A stretch of 39,443 nucleotides of DNA from Sulfurimonas sp. RIFCSPLOWO2_12_36_12. Lineage in GTDB: Bacteria > Campylobacterota > Campylobacteria > Campylobacterales > Sulfurimonadaceae. Position numbers and translations under genes: made by a program. The notes under the pieces were generated by a model. That model was not told the DNA's origin. It worked only from the letters and a program-made list of their open reading frames with translations, and ran no database searches. Below are positions 15,326 to 22,276 of this stretch, one piece after another (positions within the stretch are counted from its first letter, which is position 1; every line of letters begins with the position of its first letter). Location of the stretch: positions 1-39,443 of the forward strand of contig MIBZ01000041.1 in assembly GCA_001829675.1 (NCBI GenBank). The letters are read 5' to 3'.

Positions 15326-15520
15326 CTAACTTGCTACTTCAACGACATTTCTGTTTATGTAGTCTTCTATCCATTCTCGTTTATATACACATTGATTTCC
15401 AATTTTTGAAAATTTTATAATTCTTTTTTGCCTGCCGTTGCGAAGCGTTGTTTTTGAGATTGGTAACAATCCATCTATTCCTTGGGACACTTCTTCTGTT
15501 GTATAGTATTGCTTTTCCAT
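15326..15520 (-). CDS. AlpA/excisionase-type HTH protein
   Basis: A 64-aa protein of the small winged-HTH (HTH_17, AlpA/Xis) class: YYTTEEVSQGI at the N terminus, ISKTTLRNGRQKR as recognition helix, FSKIGNQCVYKREWIEDYI as wing and final helix. Such proteins help excise integrated elements or activate their genes. A weak AAGGA lies about 10 nt upstream. It is divergent from the unknown gene at 15699, sharing a repeat-rich intergenic region. The integrase is not in the window and is expected beyond the left edge near the intact tRNA. Confidence 0.72.
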   Translation of the reverse strand: MEKQYYTTEEVSQGIDGLLPISKTTLRNGRQKRIIKFSKIGNQCVYKREWIEDYINRNVVEVAS

Positions 15521-15542
15521 TTTTATTTTTTCCTTTTTGTTT

Positions 15543-15680
15543 GTTATAGTACTTTTTATATACTTTTTTTTCTTCGTCCAGTATTATCGCGAACAATAAC
15601 TTAACTTCTTCTTAATTTAGTTCATTTTAATACTTTTTTTAATACAATTCTTTTTACAAGTTCATTTTAATACTTTTTAA
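15543..15680. promoter_or_regulatory. Repeat-rich divergent control region
   Basis: The intergenic region contains two exact 20-bp direct repeats, AGTTCATTTTAATACTTTTT, at 15619-15638 and 15659-15678 (40-bp period, about four helical turns), plus shorter TANTACTTTTT words near 15547, 15558 and 15639. It separates the excisionase-like gene (minus) and the unknown regulator-like gene (plus). Operator sites for either product are likely; which one binds cannot be told. Confidence 0.5.
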
Positions 15681-15698
15681 ACCTTTTGAGGAGTTTTC

Positions 15699-16436
15699 AT
15701 GCCAGAGTTAATTTGTAAGTTATTACATATTGGTAAAACAACATATTATAAATATTTAAAAGAGGGATATCCTATTATCTCTTTTTTATTATCTTTTCAA
15801 AAAGAAGAGATTGAAGAGCTCATAAATGTAGGCAAAATCGAGAGGTTCGAAAATCTAAAACAGATTCAATCCCTTGTTATCATCAATAATTGTAATGTTT
15901 ATGTTGATACTTTTACTCAAAAAACAGACTCAAATACTTTAAAATATGCCAGTCCGTACTTTCTTGATTTTTATTTTTCATTTTTAGTAAAATTTAATAC
16001 ATTTGAAAAAAATCAGAAATTCAGTAGTGTTCTTAATAGTTTTTTTATAGATTACATCGTCGATAAATATGAAGATGCGCAAAAACTCAAAGACATAGGT
16101 AAATATATTTTTTTATTTAATAACTGGGATGAGTTGATGGGTATTTTTCTTAACCTGAGCCTTGAAAATAATCTTTCCATGTTGTTAGAAATAAGTGATG
16201 CGTATAACAATAAGATTAAAAAAGAAGAGATATATTTTCATATTATAAGTCTATATGTATATCGTAATCACTCATCACTCACTTCAGGTCTTAAAATAGA
16301 GTTGATTAAAATGCTGCACGATAAAACTAAAGACGAATTTTATGACCACGATTTGTTAATTCGAGAAATTCAAAAAATAGAATTTGCGATGATTGACATG
16401 CTTAAAGAGCTAGGATATGATAGGTCTTTGTATTAA
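15699..16436 (+). CDS. Unknown protein with putative N-terminal HTH
   Basis: A 245-aa protein. The first 50 residues (LICKLLHIGKTTYYKYLKEG then a helix EEIEELINVGKIERF) look like an HTH with a short linker, as in small element regulators. The remaining about 190 residues are helical, rich in Phe, Tyr, Leu and Lys, with no recognised domain. GAGGAG lies 6 nt before the ATG. It is divergent from the excisionase-like gene and shares its operator-like repeats, so it may be the switch between integrated and active states; inferred only. Confidence 0.6.
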   Translation: MPELICKLLHIGKTTYYKYLKEGYPIISFLLSFQKEEIEELINVGKIERFENLKQIQSLVIINNCNVYVDTFTQKTDSNTLKYASPYFLDFYFSFLVKFNTFEKNQKFSSVLNSFFIDYIVDKYEDAQKLKDIGKYIFLFNNWDELMGIFLNLSLENNLSMLLEISDAYNNKIKKEEIYFHIISLYVYRNHSSLTSGLKIELIKMLHDKTKDEFYDHDLLIREIQKIEFAMIDMLKELGYDRSLY

Positions 16437-16461
16437 AAGTTTATAGCAGAAATATCAACAC

Positions 16462-16731
16462 TTAATTATTCCAATGCTCTTCTTCACATACTACAGCTAT
16501 CTTTCCTACTTTAACATCGTTAATTTTATCTTTCATTAATTTCCAATTTTCTGTCGCATTTCCTTGGCAAATGAGAGTGCCATGCTCATTAAATATTGTG
16601 TAAACAATTATATATTTTTTAACATGCTTCATTTTTTGTATATTTTTACAATTTTTCACTGATTTTAAAATTTCACCACAAACGGCATATCTATCCTCTA
16701 CTTTTGAAAATTTATATTCTGTTCTGCTCAT
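16462..16731 (-). CDS. Unknown 89-aa accessory protein
   Basis: A small Lys- and Val-rich protein with three cysteines; the pattern of strands (KYIIVYTIFNEHGTLICQG, KIAVVCEEE) suggests a compact alpha/beta fold. No family was recognised. GAGGA lies 6 nt before the ATG, which supports translation. It is a lone gene between the regulator-like gene and hicA, pointing the opposite way. Confidence 0.5.
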   Translation of the reverse strand: MSRTEYKFSKVEDRYAVCGEILKSVKNCKNIQKMKHVKKYIIVYTIFNEHGTLICQGNATENWKLMKDKINDVKVGKIAVVCEEEHWNN

Positions 16732-16817
16732 TTATTGTCCTCGTATTAAATTTTAGCAAATAATTATTGCATATGTACTAAAAGATAAAAAATAATATTT
16801 TTGTAACTATTTTATGG

Positions 16818-16823
16818 TATCAT
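16818..16823 (+). promoter_or_regulatory. Candidate -10 box of hicA, near-leaderless
   Basis: TGG-TATCAT resembles an extended -10 box and ends 6 nt before the hicA ATG. Transcription would begin at or next to the start codon, and there is no ribosome binding site upstream, so the toxin may be made from a leaderless message. Confidence 0.4.
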
Positions 16824-16829
16824 TTTATT

Positions 16830-17078
16830 ATGAGCAAAAAAGATAAATTACTTGAGAGATTTTTAAAAATACCACCTAACAAAGATTTGACATTTGATGA
16901 ACTTCAAACTTTGCTTTTGGGTTTTGGTTATGAAAAAATAGAGGGTAGCGGTTCTGCCGTAAAGTTTTATAACAAAGAGAAAGATAGTCTTATAAACTTA
17001 CACAAACCACATCCAAGCAATATTTTAAAAATCTATCTTGTCAAACAGATACAATTCAAGCTTAAGGAGATACTATAA
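16830..17078 (+). CDS. hicA: HicA-type toxin (mRNA interferase)
   Basis: An 82-aa protein matching the HicA fold: FDELQTLLLGFGYEKIEGSGSAVKFYN followed in family position by LINLHKPHPSN and KQIQFKLKEIL. This is the HicA subgroup with GSGSxxKF in place of the GSHH motif; HPSN and the two histidines at about 58 and 61 are present. HicA toxins bind and cut mRNA through a dsRBD-like fold. It sits directly before its antitoxin gene, close to the right end of the element, where such pairs promote retention. It has no evident ribosome binding site. Confidence 0.85.
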   Translation: MSKKDKLLERFLKIPPNKDLTFDELQTLLLGFGYEKIEGSGSAVKFYNKEKDSLINLHKPHPSNILKIYLVKQIQFKLKEIL

Positions 17079-17417
17079 ATGGCTAATACAATTGAATATA
17101 AGGGCTATATTGGTTCAATAGAGTACTCGAGTGAGGATAAGCTCTTTTTTGGGAAGATAGAGCTTATAGATGATTTGGTAACTTTTGAAGCAGATAGTGC
17201 AAGTGAACTAGAATCTAACTTTCATAATGCAGTCGATGAATATCTGCAAACTTGCAAAGAGCTAGGCAGAAAACCGCAAAAGACATACAAGGGTGTGTTT
17301 AATGTTAGAATAGACCCTAAGTTGCATCAAAAAATCCATCAAGAAGCATTAAAGGCGGGGATTTCTTTGAATGCTTTCGTAAAAAATCTGTTAAAAACAA
17401 AAATACCTACTGCGTAG
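17079..17417 (+). CDS. hicB: HicB-type antitoxin
   Basis: A 112-aa protein: residues 1-70 are the partly degenerate RNase H-like HicB domain (YKGYIGSIEYSSEDKLFFGK, then LESNFHNAVDEYLQTCKELG), and residues 80-112 form a ribbon-helix-helix (FNVRIDPKLHQKIHQEALKAG then SLNAFVKNLL) that would bind the operator. It begins one base after the hicA stop, with AAGGAG inside the hicA end, so its translation is stronger than that of the toxin, as expected for an antitoxin. Confidence 0.88.
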   Translation: MANTIEYKGYIGSIEYSSEDKLFFGKIELIDDLVTFEADSASELESNFHNAVDEYLQTCKELGRKPQKTYKGVFNVRIDPKLHQKIHQEALKAGISLNAFVKNLLKTKIPTA

Positions 17418-17435
17418 GATTTATCAACGATATGC

Positions 17436-17441
17436 TATAAT
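17436..17441 (+). promoter_or_regulatory. -10 box of the GNAT toxin-antitoxin operon
   Basis: TGC-TATAAT is an extended consensus -10 sequence 36 nt upstream of the antitoxin ATG. AT-rich direct repeats (ATAATAA) just after it overlap the expected start of transcription and could be the antitoxin's operator. Confidence 0.6.
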
Positions 17442-17477
17442 AACCTTATAATAAATTTAATCTTAAAGGATGAACAC

Positions 17478-17642
17478 ATGGCTTATATATACAAAGACGG
17501 CAAAGTTTCTAATGTCTCTATTAGTAATGTCAAGCTCCCGAAATCATTAATAAAAAAAGTAGATGCTAAAACAGAGACAAAAGAGATTATAAAAGCAGCT
17601 ATAGAAACAGTAAAAAAAGCAAAAGTAGCGTATGCTTTTTGA
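17478..17642 (+). CDS. Putative small antitoxin of a GNAT toxin pair
   Basis: A 54-aa basic protein with a good ribosome binding site (AAAGGA, about 7 nt upstream). The middle (ISNVKLPKSLIKKVDAKTE, then a helix KEIIKAAIETVKKAK) looks like a short ribbon-helix-helix. It overlaps the following acetyltransferase-like gene by 11 bases. Small ribbon-helix-helix antitoxins (DUF1778-like) upstream of GNAT toxins are a known arrangement (TacAT, AtaRT); this one is shorter than those, so the call rests mostly on context. Confidence 0.5.
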   Translation: MAYIYKDGKVSNVSISNVKLPKSLIKKVDAKTETKEIIKAAIETVKKAKVAYAF

Positions 17643-18096
17643 ATTAAATAAATTTCACTCCTCTAATCCTCTCCAAAAACTTATACATCTTACAAATGAC
17701 GATAGACAAAAACAGTTTATAAAGGCTCTTTGCAAAGGATGTCAAAAAAATGATACTGTAATATATTATTTGAGTATAGATAATAATATTTGCGGGATGA
17801 TTGGTTTGTCTGCAAGTAGAATCGATAATATACCTTGCTTGCATGTGGATTATATATTTGTAAAAGAAGATTATAGAAAAAACATATATGAGGAACTTAA
17901 CAATAAAAAAATATCTGAGTATTTAATATCGGTCAGCATTTCATTGGCAACCGAAATCAAAGAAAAACTAGGTTTAAGATGGCTAGTTCTTAACCCTGAC
18001 AATAGTGAACTTGAAAAATTCTACATAGATGCTTTTAAATTTACTAAATATAAAACAGCAAAAGAGAAGCTGGTATATCTTTTTATTGGTTTATAA
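17632..18096 (+). CDS. Putative GNAT-fold acetyltransferase toxin
   Basis: A 154-aa protein. CGMIGLSASRI and LHVDYIFVKEDYRKN match the central strands of the GNAT fold, followed by a long helix and the C-terminal LRWLVLNPDNSELEKFYIDAFKF typical of acetyltransferases of the toxin type. The usual acetyl-CoA pyrophosphate loop (R/QxxGxG/A) is not intact: the position reads YRKNIYEEL. Toxins of this class acetylate aminoacyl-tRNAs. No ribosome binding site precedes the start, which lies within the upstream gene, so expression depends on coupling. The weak loop could mean an altered or inactive enzyme. Confidence 0.55.
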   Translation: MLFELNKFHSSNPLQKLIHLTNDDRQKQFIKALCKGCQKNDTVIYYLSIDNNICGMIGLSASRIDNIPCLHVDYIFVKEDYRKNIYEELNNKKISEYLISVSISLATEIKEKLGLRWLVLNPDNSELEKFYIDAFKFTKYKTAKEKLVYLFIGL

Positions 18097-18120
18097 AGTG
18101 TGGTAAAAAGTGGGGTAAGG
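18097..18120 (+). repeat. Tandem 12-bp repeat near attR
   Basis: AGTGTGGTAAAA (18097-18108) and AGTGGGGTAAGG (18109-18120) are adjacent imperfect copies directly after the toxin stop and about 50 bp from the tRNA fragment. Short direct repeats at this distance are typical arm-type binding sites for tyrosine integrases. A 14-bp palindrome GCTTTTTAAAAAGC (18120-18133) follows and may be a weak terminator. Confidence 0.4.
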
Positions 18121-18168
18121 CTTTTTAAAAAGCTTTAAAAACCCATAAAATAGGTATTCAAAAACATA

Positions 18169-18224
18169 GCACATTTACCTCGACAAGGTAAAAGTCACTG
18201 GTTCGAGTCCAGTTGTGAGCACCA
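18169..18224 (+). other. attR: 3' fragment of a tRNA-Val(GAC) gene
   Basis: The sequence holds the last part of a tRNA: anticodon stem TTACC / GGTAA around a 7-nt loop with GAC at 18182-18184, variable loop, T stem-loop ACTGG-TTCGAGT-CCAGT, acceptor strand TGTGAGC, A and CCA (18222-18224). The 5' acceptor strand GCTCACA and D arm are absent upstream. Loop position 33 is C instead of the invariant U. A displaced 3' end at the border of element genes and core genes marks the right attachment site; the intact tRNA is expected at the other end, outside this window. Confidence 0.82.
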
Positions 18225-19367
18225 TTCGTTTATTGCTTTAGCGCATGTGTATCCGCTGCTAAAAGCCCACTGAAAATTGTATCCGCCAAGCTCGCCCGTA
18301 ACATCAACCACTTCACCTACAAAATAGAGATTTTTCACATTCAAAGCTTCCATCGTGTATGAATTTAGCTCATCTGTTATAACTCCGCCTCGGCACACTT
18401 CGGCTTTGCTAAAACCAAAATTTCCTGCAGGTGCAAACTCGTAGTTATGTATTTTTTCTAACTTTTGCTTCATCTGCACCGTTATTTTTTTACACTCAAT
18501 ATCTTCTACATCCAAAGCTTCTAAAATTGCTTTTGACAATCTTTTTGGAAGAGGAATTAAGGAGCTAAGCTGTTTTTTGCTATCTTTTATAAGCTCTAAA
18601 ATATTATGCTCCGGCAGAAAGTCTATTGCAATATTTCCCTTTTGCCAGTAAAGCGATGCTGAGAGAACTGCGGGTCCGCTTATGCCTTTATGGGCAAAAA
18701 GCAGCTCCTCTTTTAAAGTTTTGCCGTTTACTTTTATAACAACGAGGCAGCTCAGTCCGCTTAACTCCTTCATCCAAAACTGCTCTTTTTGAACGGTTAG
18801 TCCCACAAGTGCGGGGGTAAACTCTTTTACTTTTATGCCGAAACTCTTTGCAATGCTAAGCCCGATATCGCTTGCACCCAACTCTTTGTAACTTTTTCCG
18901 CCCGTTGCGACAACAACACTTTTCGCCCTCAAAACACCCTTTGAAGTTTTTACCTCAAAAATATCATCACTTTTTTTAACCTCTAAAATATCTCTGCCCA
19001 GAAGCATCTCTGCATGAGCGGTACTTCTTTTAAAAATATTTATAATCTCATCAGAGGAGTCTTTACAAAAGTAGTAGCGCTCTTTGCGAATAACCGGCTC
19101 AACACCGTTTACTCGGAGATAATGCAACAAATCATCTCTTGAGAAGTTATCTAGAACATTAGATATAAATTCACTCTCTCCGTCATAGTTATTTTGAGTT
19201 ACTTCAACATTTGTGATATTGCATTTTGAACCGCCTGAGATTTTTAGCTTCACGGCAATCTTGCTATTAGTATCTACAATAGCAACGCTCAACTTTTTAT
19301 CTAAATGTGAAGCGCACATAAGAGAGCTTGCACCTGCGCCGAGTATCAAAACATCATATATTTTCAT
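18195..19367 (-). CDS. BaiN/YhiN-family FAD-dependent oxidoreductase (HI0933-like)
   Basis: A flavoprotein with an N-terminal dinucleotide-binding motif (DVLILGAGASS), the GGSKCNITN segment characteristic of the HI0933 family, VVATGGKSY, and the C-terminal GGYNFQWAFSSGYTCAKAI. Its substrate is not established. The start at 19367 is preferred because TATAAT on the minus strand ends 6 nt before it; an ATG at 19382 precedes that box. The last nine residues (CSQLDSNQ end) are translated from the antisense of the tRNA fragment, so the reading frame ends inside attR. Core chromosome begins here. Confidence 0.85.
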   Translation of the reverse strand: MKIYDVLILGAGASSLMCASHLDKKLSVAIVDTNSKIAVKLKISGGSKCNITNVEVTQNNYDGESEFISNVLDNFSRDDLLHYLRVNGVEPVIRKERYYFCKDSSDEIINIFKRSTAHAEMLLGRDILEVKKSDDIFEVKTSKGVLRAKSVVVATGGKSYKELGASDIGLSIAKSFGIKVKEFTPALVGLTVQKEQFWMKELSGLSCLVVIKVNGKTLKEELLFAHKGISGPAVLSASLYWQKGNIAIDFLPEHNILELIKDSKKQLSSLIPLPKRLSKAILEALDVEDIECKKITVQMKQKLEKIHNYEFAPAGNFGFSKAEVCRGGVITDELNSYTMEALNVKNLYFVGEVVDVTGELGGYNFQWAFSSGYTCAKAINEWCSQLDSNQ

Positions 19368-19373
19368 AGTTGT

Positions 19374-19379
19374 ATTATA
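19374..19379 (-). promoter_or_regulatory. -10 box of the flavoprotein gene, near-leaderless
   Basis: TATAAT on the minus strand ends 6 nt before the ATG at 19367, so the message would have almost no leader. It decides against the start at 19382. Confidence 0.45.
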
Positions 19380-19386
19380 CATTAGA

Positions 19387-19392
19387 TATAAT
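19387..19392 (+). promoter_or_regulatory. -10 box of rimO-tilS
   Basis: TATAAT lies 54 nt upstream of the rimO start, directly beside the divergent flavoprotein promoter. A hairpin at 19409-19429 lies between the box and the start codon. Confidence 0.5.
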
Positions 19393-19408
19393 ACGATTTA
19401 AATTTTAG

Positions 19409-19429
19409 ATTCCAAATCAAGTTTGGAAT
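19409..19429 (+). repeat. Hairpin in the rimO leader
   Basis: ATTCCAAA and TTTGGAAT form a perfect 8-bp stem around TCAAG. It ends 17 nt before the rimO start. The sequence looks like a dispersed intergenic hairpin rather than a terminator, since no T-run follows. Confidence 0.5.
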
Positions 19430-19446
19430 GACACAATAGGCATAAA

Positions 19447-20760
19447 ATGGGCAATAAACTTCACATAGTATCTCTGGGATGCACAAAAAATCTAGTCGAC
19501 ACGGAAGTTATGATGGGTAAACTCCAAAACTTCACACTGACCGACAATCAAGAAGAGGCGGATGTTATCATCGTAAACACATGCGGATTCATTGACGCGG
19601 CAAAACAGGAGTCTATAAACACGGTCTTAAATCTCCATGAAGCTAGAAAAGAGGACTCTGTTTTAGTGATGGCGGGATGTTTGAGCGAGAGATACAAAGA
19701 GGAGTTAGCAAAAGATATGCCCGAAGTTGACATCTTTACGGGTGTAGGCGATTATGACAAGATTGATGAGCTTTTAGTTGAGAAAAAGAGCAGATTTTCT
19801 GAAGCGGTATATCTAATTGACGGCGCGGAGCGTGTTGTAACGGGTTCGACTTATCATGCTTACATAAAACTATCAGAGGGGTGTAACCAAACTTGCAGCT
19901 TTTGTGCCATTCCATCTTTTAAAGGCAAGCTAAACTCAAGAACGCTTGACTCAATCGCTAAAGAGGTTGAGAGTCTTGTGGCAAAAGGCTACTGGGACTT
20001 TTCATTCGTTTCACAAGACAGCAGCTCGTTTTTGCGAGACCAAAATGTAAAAGACGGACTTAGTCTGCTTATCCAGAGAATTGAGCTTATTGAGGGTGTA
20101 AAGAGTGCAAGAATTCTCTATCTTTATCCATCAACAACAACCATTTCACTTCTAAAAAACATAGCAAAAAGCAATATTTTTCACAACTACTTTGATATGC
20201 CTATCCAACATATAAACGACGATATGTTAAAGCTTATGAAAAGAGGCTTTGGCAAAAGTCAAACGCTTGAACTTTTAGAGTTTATGAAGTCGCTTCCAAA
20301 CTCATTTTTACGAACAAGTTTTATTGTAGGGCATCCGCAGGAAACACAAGAGATGTTTGATGAGATGTGCCTTTTTGCCGCAAATTTTGGCTTTGACCGC
20401 ATAAATGTTTTTGCATACTCCGATGAAGAGACTACTTCTGCTCACGAAATGAAAGAAAAAATTCCGGCTAAAATCATAAACAAAAGAGCCGAGATTTTAG
20501 GAAAAATTGCCTCTAAATGTATGGAAAAATCCCTTAAAAATGAGATTGGCAAAGAGGTTCAAATAGTTATTGACGGCGAAAGCGATGAGCATGAGTACCT
20601 CTTAAGTGCAAAAGAGCTCCTTTGGGCGCCTGAGATTGACGGTGAGATTTATGTAAATGACAAAACAAGTGATGAAGAGCTTGAATTTGGTAAAATTTAC
20701 AAAGCAAAAATCACGGGTATGGTTGGCAATATTTTAACAGCAACCGTAGAAAATGCTTGA
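19447..20760 (+). CDS. rimO: Ribosomal protein S12 methylthiotransferase RimO
   Basis: A 437-aa radical-SAM methylthiotransferase. The three N-terminal cluster cysteines (C12, C46, C78) and the radical-SAM cysteines (C146, C150, C153 in CNQTCSFCAIP) are present, with a C-terminal TRAM domain. It adds a methylthio group to an aspartate of ribosomal protein S12. The start SLGCTKNLVDTE is typical of RimO and separates it from MiaB, which is encoded at 25243. It overlaps tilS by 8 bases, so the two are co-transcribed. Confidence 0.95.
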   Translation: MGNKLHIVSLGCTKNLVDTEVMMGKLQNFTLTDNQEEADVIIVNTCGFIDAAKQESINTVLNLHEARKEDSVLVMAGCLSERYKEELAKDMPEVDIFTGVGDYDKIDELLVEKKSRFSEAVYLIDGAERVVTGSTYHAYIKLSEGCNQTCSFCAIPSFKGKLNSRTLDSIAKEVESLVAKGYWDFSFVSQDSSSFLRDQNVKDGLSLLIQRIELIEGVKSARILYLYPSTTTISLLKNIAKSNIFHNYFDMPIQHINDDMLKLMKRGFGKSQTLELLEFMKSLPNSFLRTSFIVGHPQETQEMFDEMCLFAANFGFDRINVFAYSDEETTSAHEMKEKIPAKIINKRAEILGKIASKCMEKSLKNEIGKEVQIVIDGESDEHEYLLSAKELLWAPEIDGEIYVNDKTSDEELEFGKIYKAKITGMVGNILTATVENA

Positions 20761-21754
20761 AAATAAGACACTCCTAAAAATAAAAGATAAAAAAAATCTT
20801 TTAGCTTTTTCCGGCGGGGCAGACTCCACTGCTCTGTTTTTTCTACTTTTAAAACATAACATTCCCTTTGACATCGCAATCGTAAACTATGGCGTAAGAG
20901 AACAGAGCAAAGAAGAGGTGGCATATGCACAAGAGTTAGCAAAAACACATAACTTGAAGTGTCACATATTTAATGCTCCAAAAATTGAGCAAAACTTTGA
21001 GGCTGCGGCACGCGAAATTAGATACAACTTTTTTGAAGAGCTGATTTTAAAATATAAGTACGAAAATCTTTTAACGGCTCATCATCTTGGAGACAGGTTT
21101 GAGTGGATGCTTATGCAGTTTTGCAAAGGTGCCGGATGTGCCGAGATTGCAGGGATGCAAAAAGAGCAAAACAGAGGTATTTATACACTCATCCGCCCTC
21201 TTCTTCATCTGGATAAAAAAGAGCTTTTGGCATATCTTCATGCAGATGAAAAAATATATTTTGAAGATGAGAGCAACCTTGACGAGGATATAAAGAGAAA
21301 TGCATTTAGACATAACTACTCTCTTCCTCTTTTAGAGAAGTATCTAGGCGGAATCAAAAAAAGTTTTGAGTATCTTGATGAAGACAGAAGCCAATTAGTA
21401 GAAGAGATAGAGATAAAAACAGTAGAAGAGTTGGCATATTTTAAAAGCTCACAGAACAGAAGAGCCGACATCTTTGCAATCGATAAATACTTAAAATCAA
21501 AACTCTATATGTTAAGCGCAAATGAGAGAGAACTTTTAAAAACAGAGATAACTATTGTTGCCGGAAGAAAGTTTTTAGTTGTTCAGGATAGAGGTTTTGT
21601 TTTTATTGCACCGTTCTTGCAAGAAAAGGCAGAGATGCCGCATAAGTTTAAAGAGGAGTGCAGAGTTTTAAAAATAGAGCCCAAACTTCGCCCTTATCTT
21701 TATAAAAATCAAAAGGCTTTTTTAAAAGTCAAAGAGCTACTTGCTACTGTTTGA
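20753..21754 (+). CDS. tilS: tRNA(Ile)-lysidine synthase TilS
   Basis: A 333-aa PP-loop ATPase. SGGADS (residues 20-25) is the ATP-binding loop, and LLTAHHLGDRFEWML followed by RPLL matches the TilS core. It changes the wobble cytidine of tRNA-Ile(CAU) to lysidine so that AUA is read as isoleucine. Length and single-domain form fit epsilonproteobacterial TilS. It overlaps rimO upstream and converges on a PilO-like gene, the two 3' ends overlapping by 18 bases with no terminator visible. Confidence 0.93.
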   Translation: MLENKTLLKIKDKKNLLAFSGGADSTALFFLLLKHNIPFDIAIVNYGVREQSKEEVAYAQELAKTHNLKCHIFNAPKIEQNFEAAAREIRYNFFEELILKYKYENLLTAHHLGDRFEWMLMQFCKGAGCAEIAGMQKEQNRGIYTLIRPLLHLDKKELLAYLHADEKIYFEDESNLDEDIKRNAFRHNYSLPLLEKYLGGIKKSFEYLDEDRSQLVEEIEIKTVEELAYFKSSQNRRADIFAIDKYLKSKLYMLSANERELLKTEITIVAGRKFLVVQDRGFVFIAPFLQEKAEMPHKFKEECRVLKIEPKLRPYLYKNQKAFLKVKELLATV

Positions 21755-22276
21755 CTCTTTGTTATTGCTGTAAACTCTCATTGTAAAAGATGAGCTAATC
21801 ATCTCACCATCTCTTTTAAAATTAATTGGAAAATTAATTCCTATAATCCAACTGCTCGTATTTATAGCATCTAAAAAGTTGTAAAAACTCTTTGGCGAGC
21901 TTATTTGAGAAGTTGTATTTACCTCATAAACGCTGAAACCATCTTCATCTTCGAGTTTAGAACTTTTAGAAACGCTCAGTGAACTAAAAAAACCTCTATG
22001 CTGATTTATAAATTTATCTGCGCTAAAGTCGCTGCCAAATGCTTTAATGGCATGCGAATTATCGCCTTGAAGCTTTTGAAGTATCACCTCTTTTTCAATT
22101 GAGAAATCTGTTAATTGTTTCAGCTCAAGATTCTCTTTTTTTAGCTCGGTTTTTTTAACTCTGTAACTTTTACCCTTTGGAATCATTATGGCAAATGAAA
22201 ATATCAGAACGAATATAAGTAAAAAAATAGAAACTGCCAACAGATAAAGATTTTGTCTAGATAGATTAGTTTTCAC
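21737..22276 (-). CDS. PilO-like bitopic membrane protein
   Basis: A 179-aa protein: short cytoplasmic N terminus, one membrane helix (about residues 12-33), a coiled coil (about 38-70) and a small periplasmic alpha/beta domain (SFYNFLDAINTSSWIIGINF). This is the plan of PilO/GspM-type assembly proteins. It is the last of three coupled genes whose products look like PilM, PilN and PilO, which form an inner-membrane platform for type IV pili or transformation machinery. Sequence similarity was judged by eye, so family membership is likely but not certain. Confidence 0.5.
   Translation of the reverse strand: MKTNLSRQNLYLLAVSIFLLIFVLIFSFAIMIPKGKSYRVKKTELKKENLELKQLTDFSIEKEVILQKLQGDNSHAIKAFGSDFSADKFINQHRGFFSSLSVSKSSKLEDEDGFSVYEVNTTSQISSPKSFYNFLDAINTSSWIIGINFPINFKRDGEMISSSFTMRVYSNNKESNSSK

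Noticed and set aside
15381..15596. Longer minus-strand frame overlapping the excisionase-like gene
   Set aside because: The translation is low-complexity and Lys/Tyr-rich; the other frame encodes a clear HTH protein.
15619..15678. Direct repeats considered as a CRISPR remnant
   Set aside because: Only two AT-rich 20-mers with a 20-bp gap, no palindromic repeat and no cas genes; operator sites are a better explanation.
18169..18224. Complete tRNA gene
   Set aside because: The upstream bases do not supply the 5' acceptor strand GCTCACA or a D arm, and loop position 33 is C, so it is only a 3' fragment.
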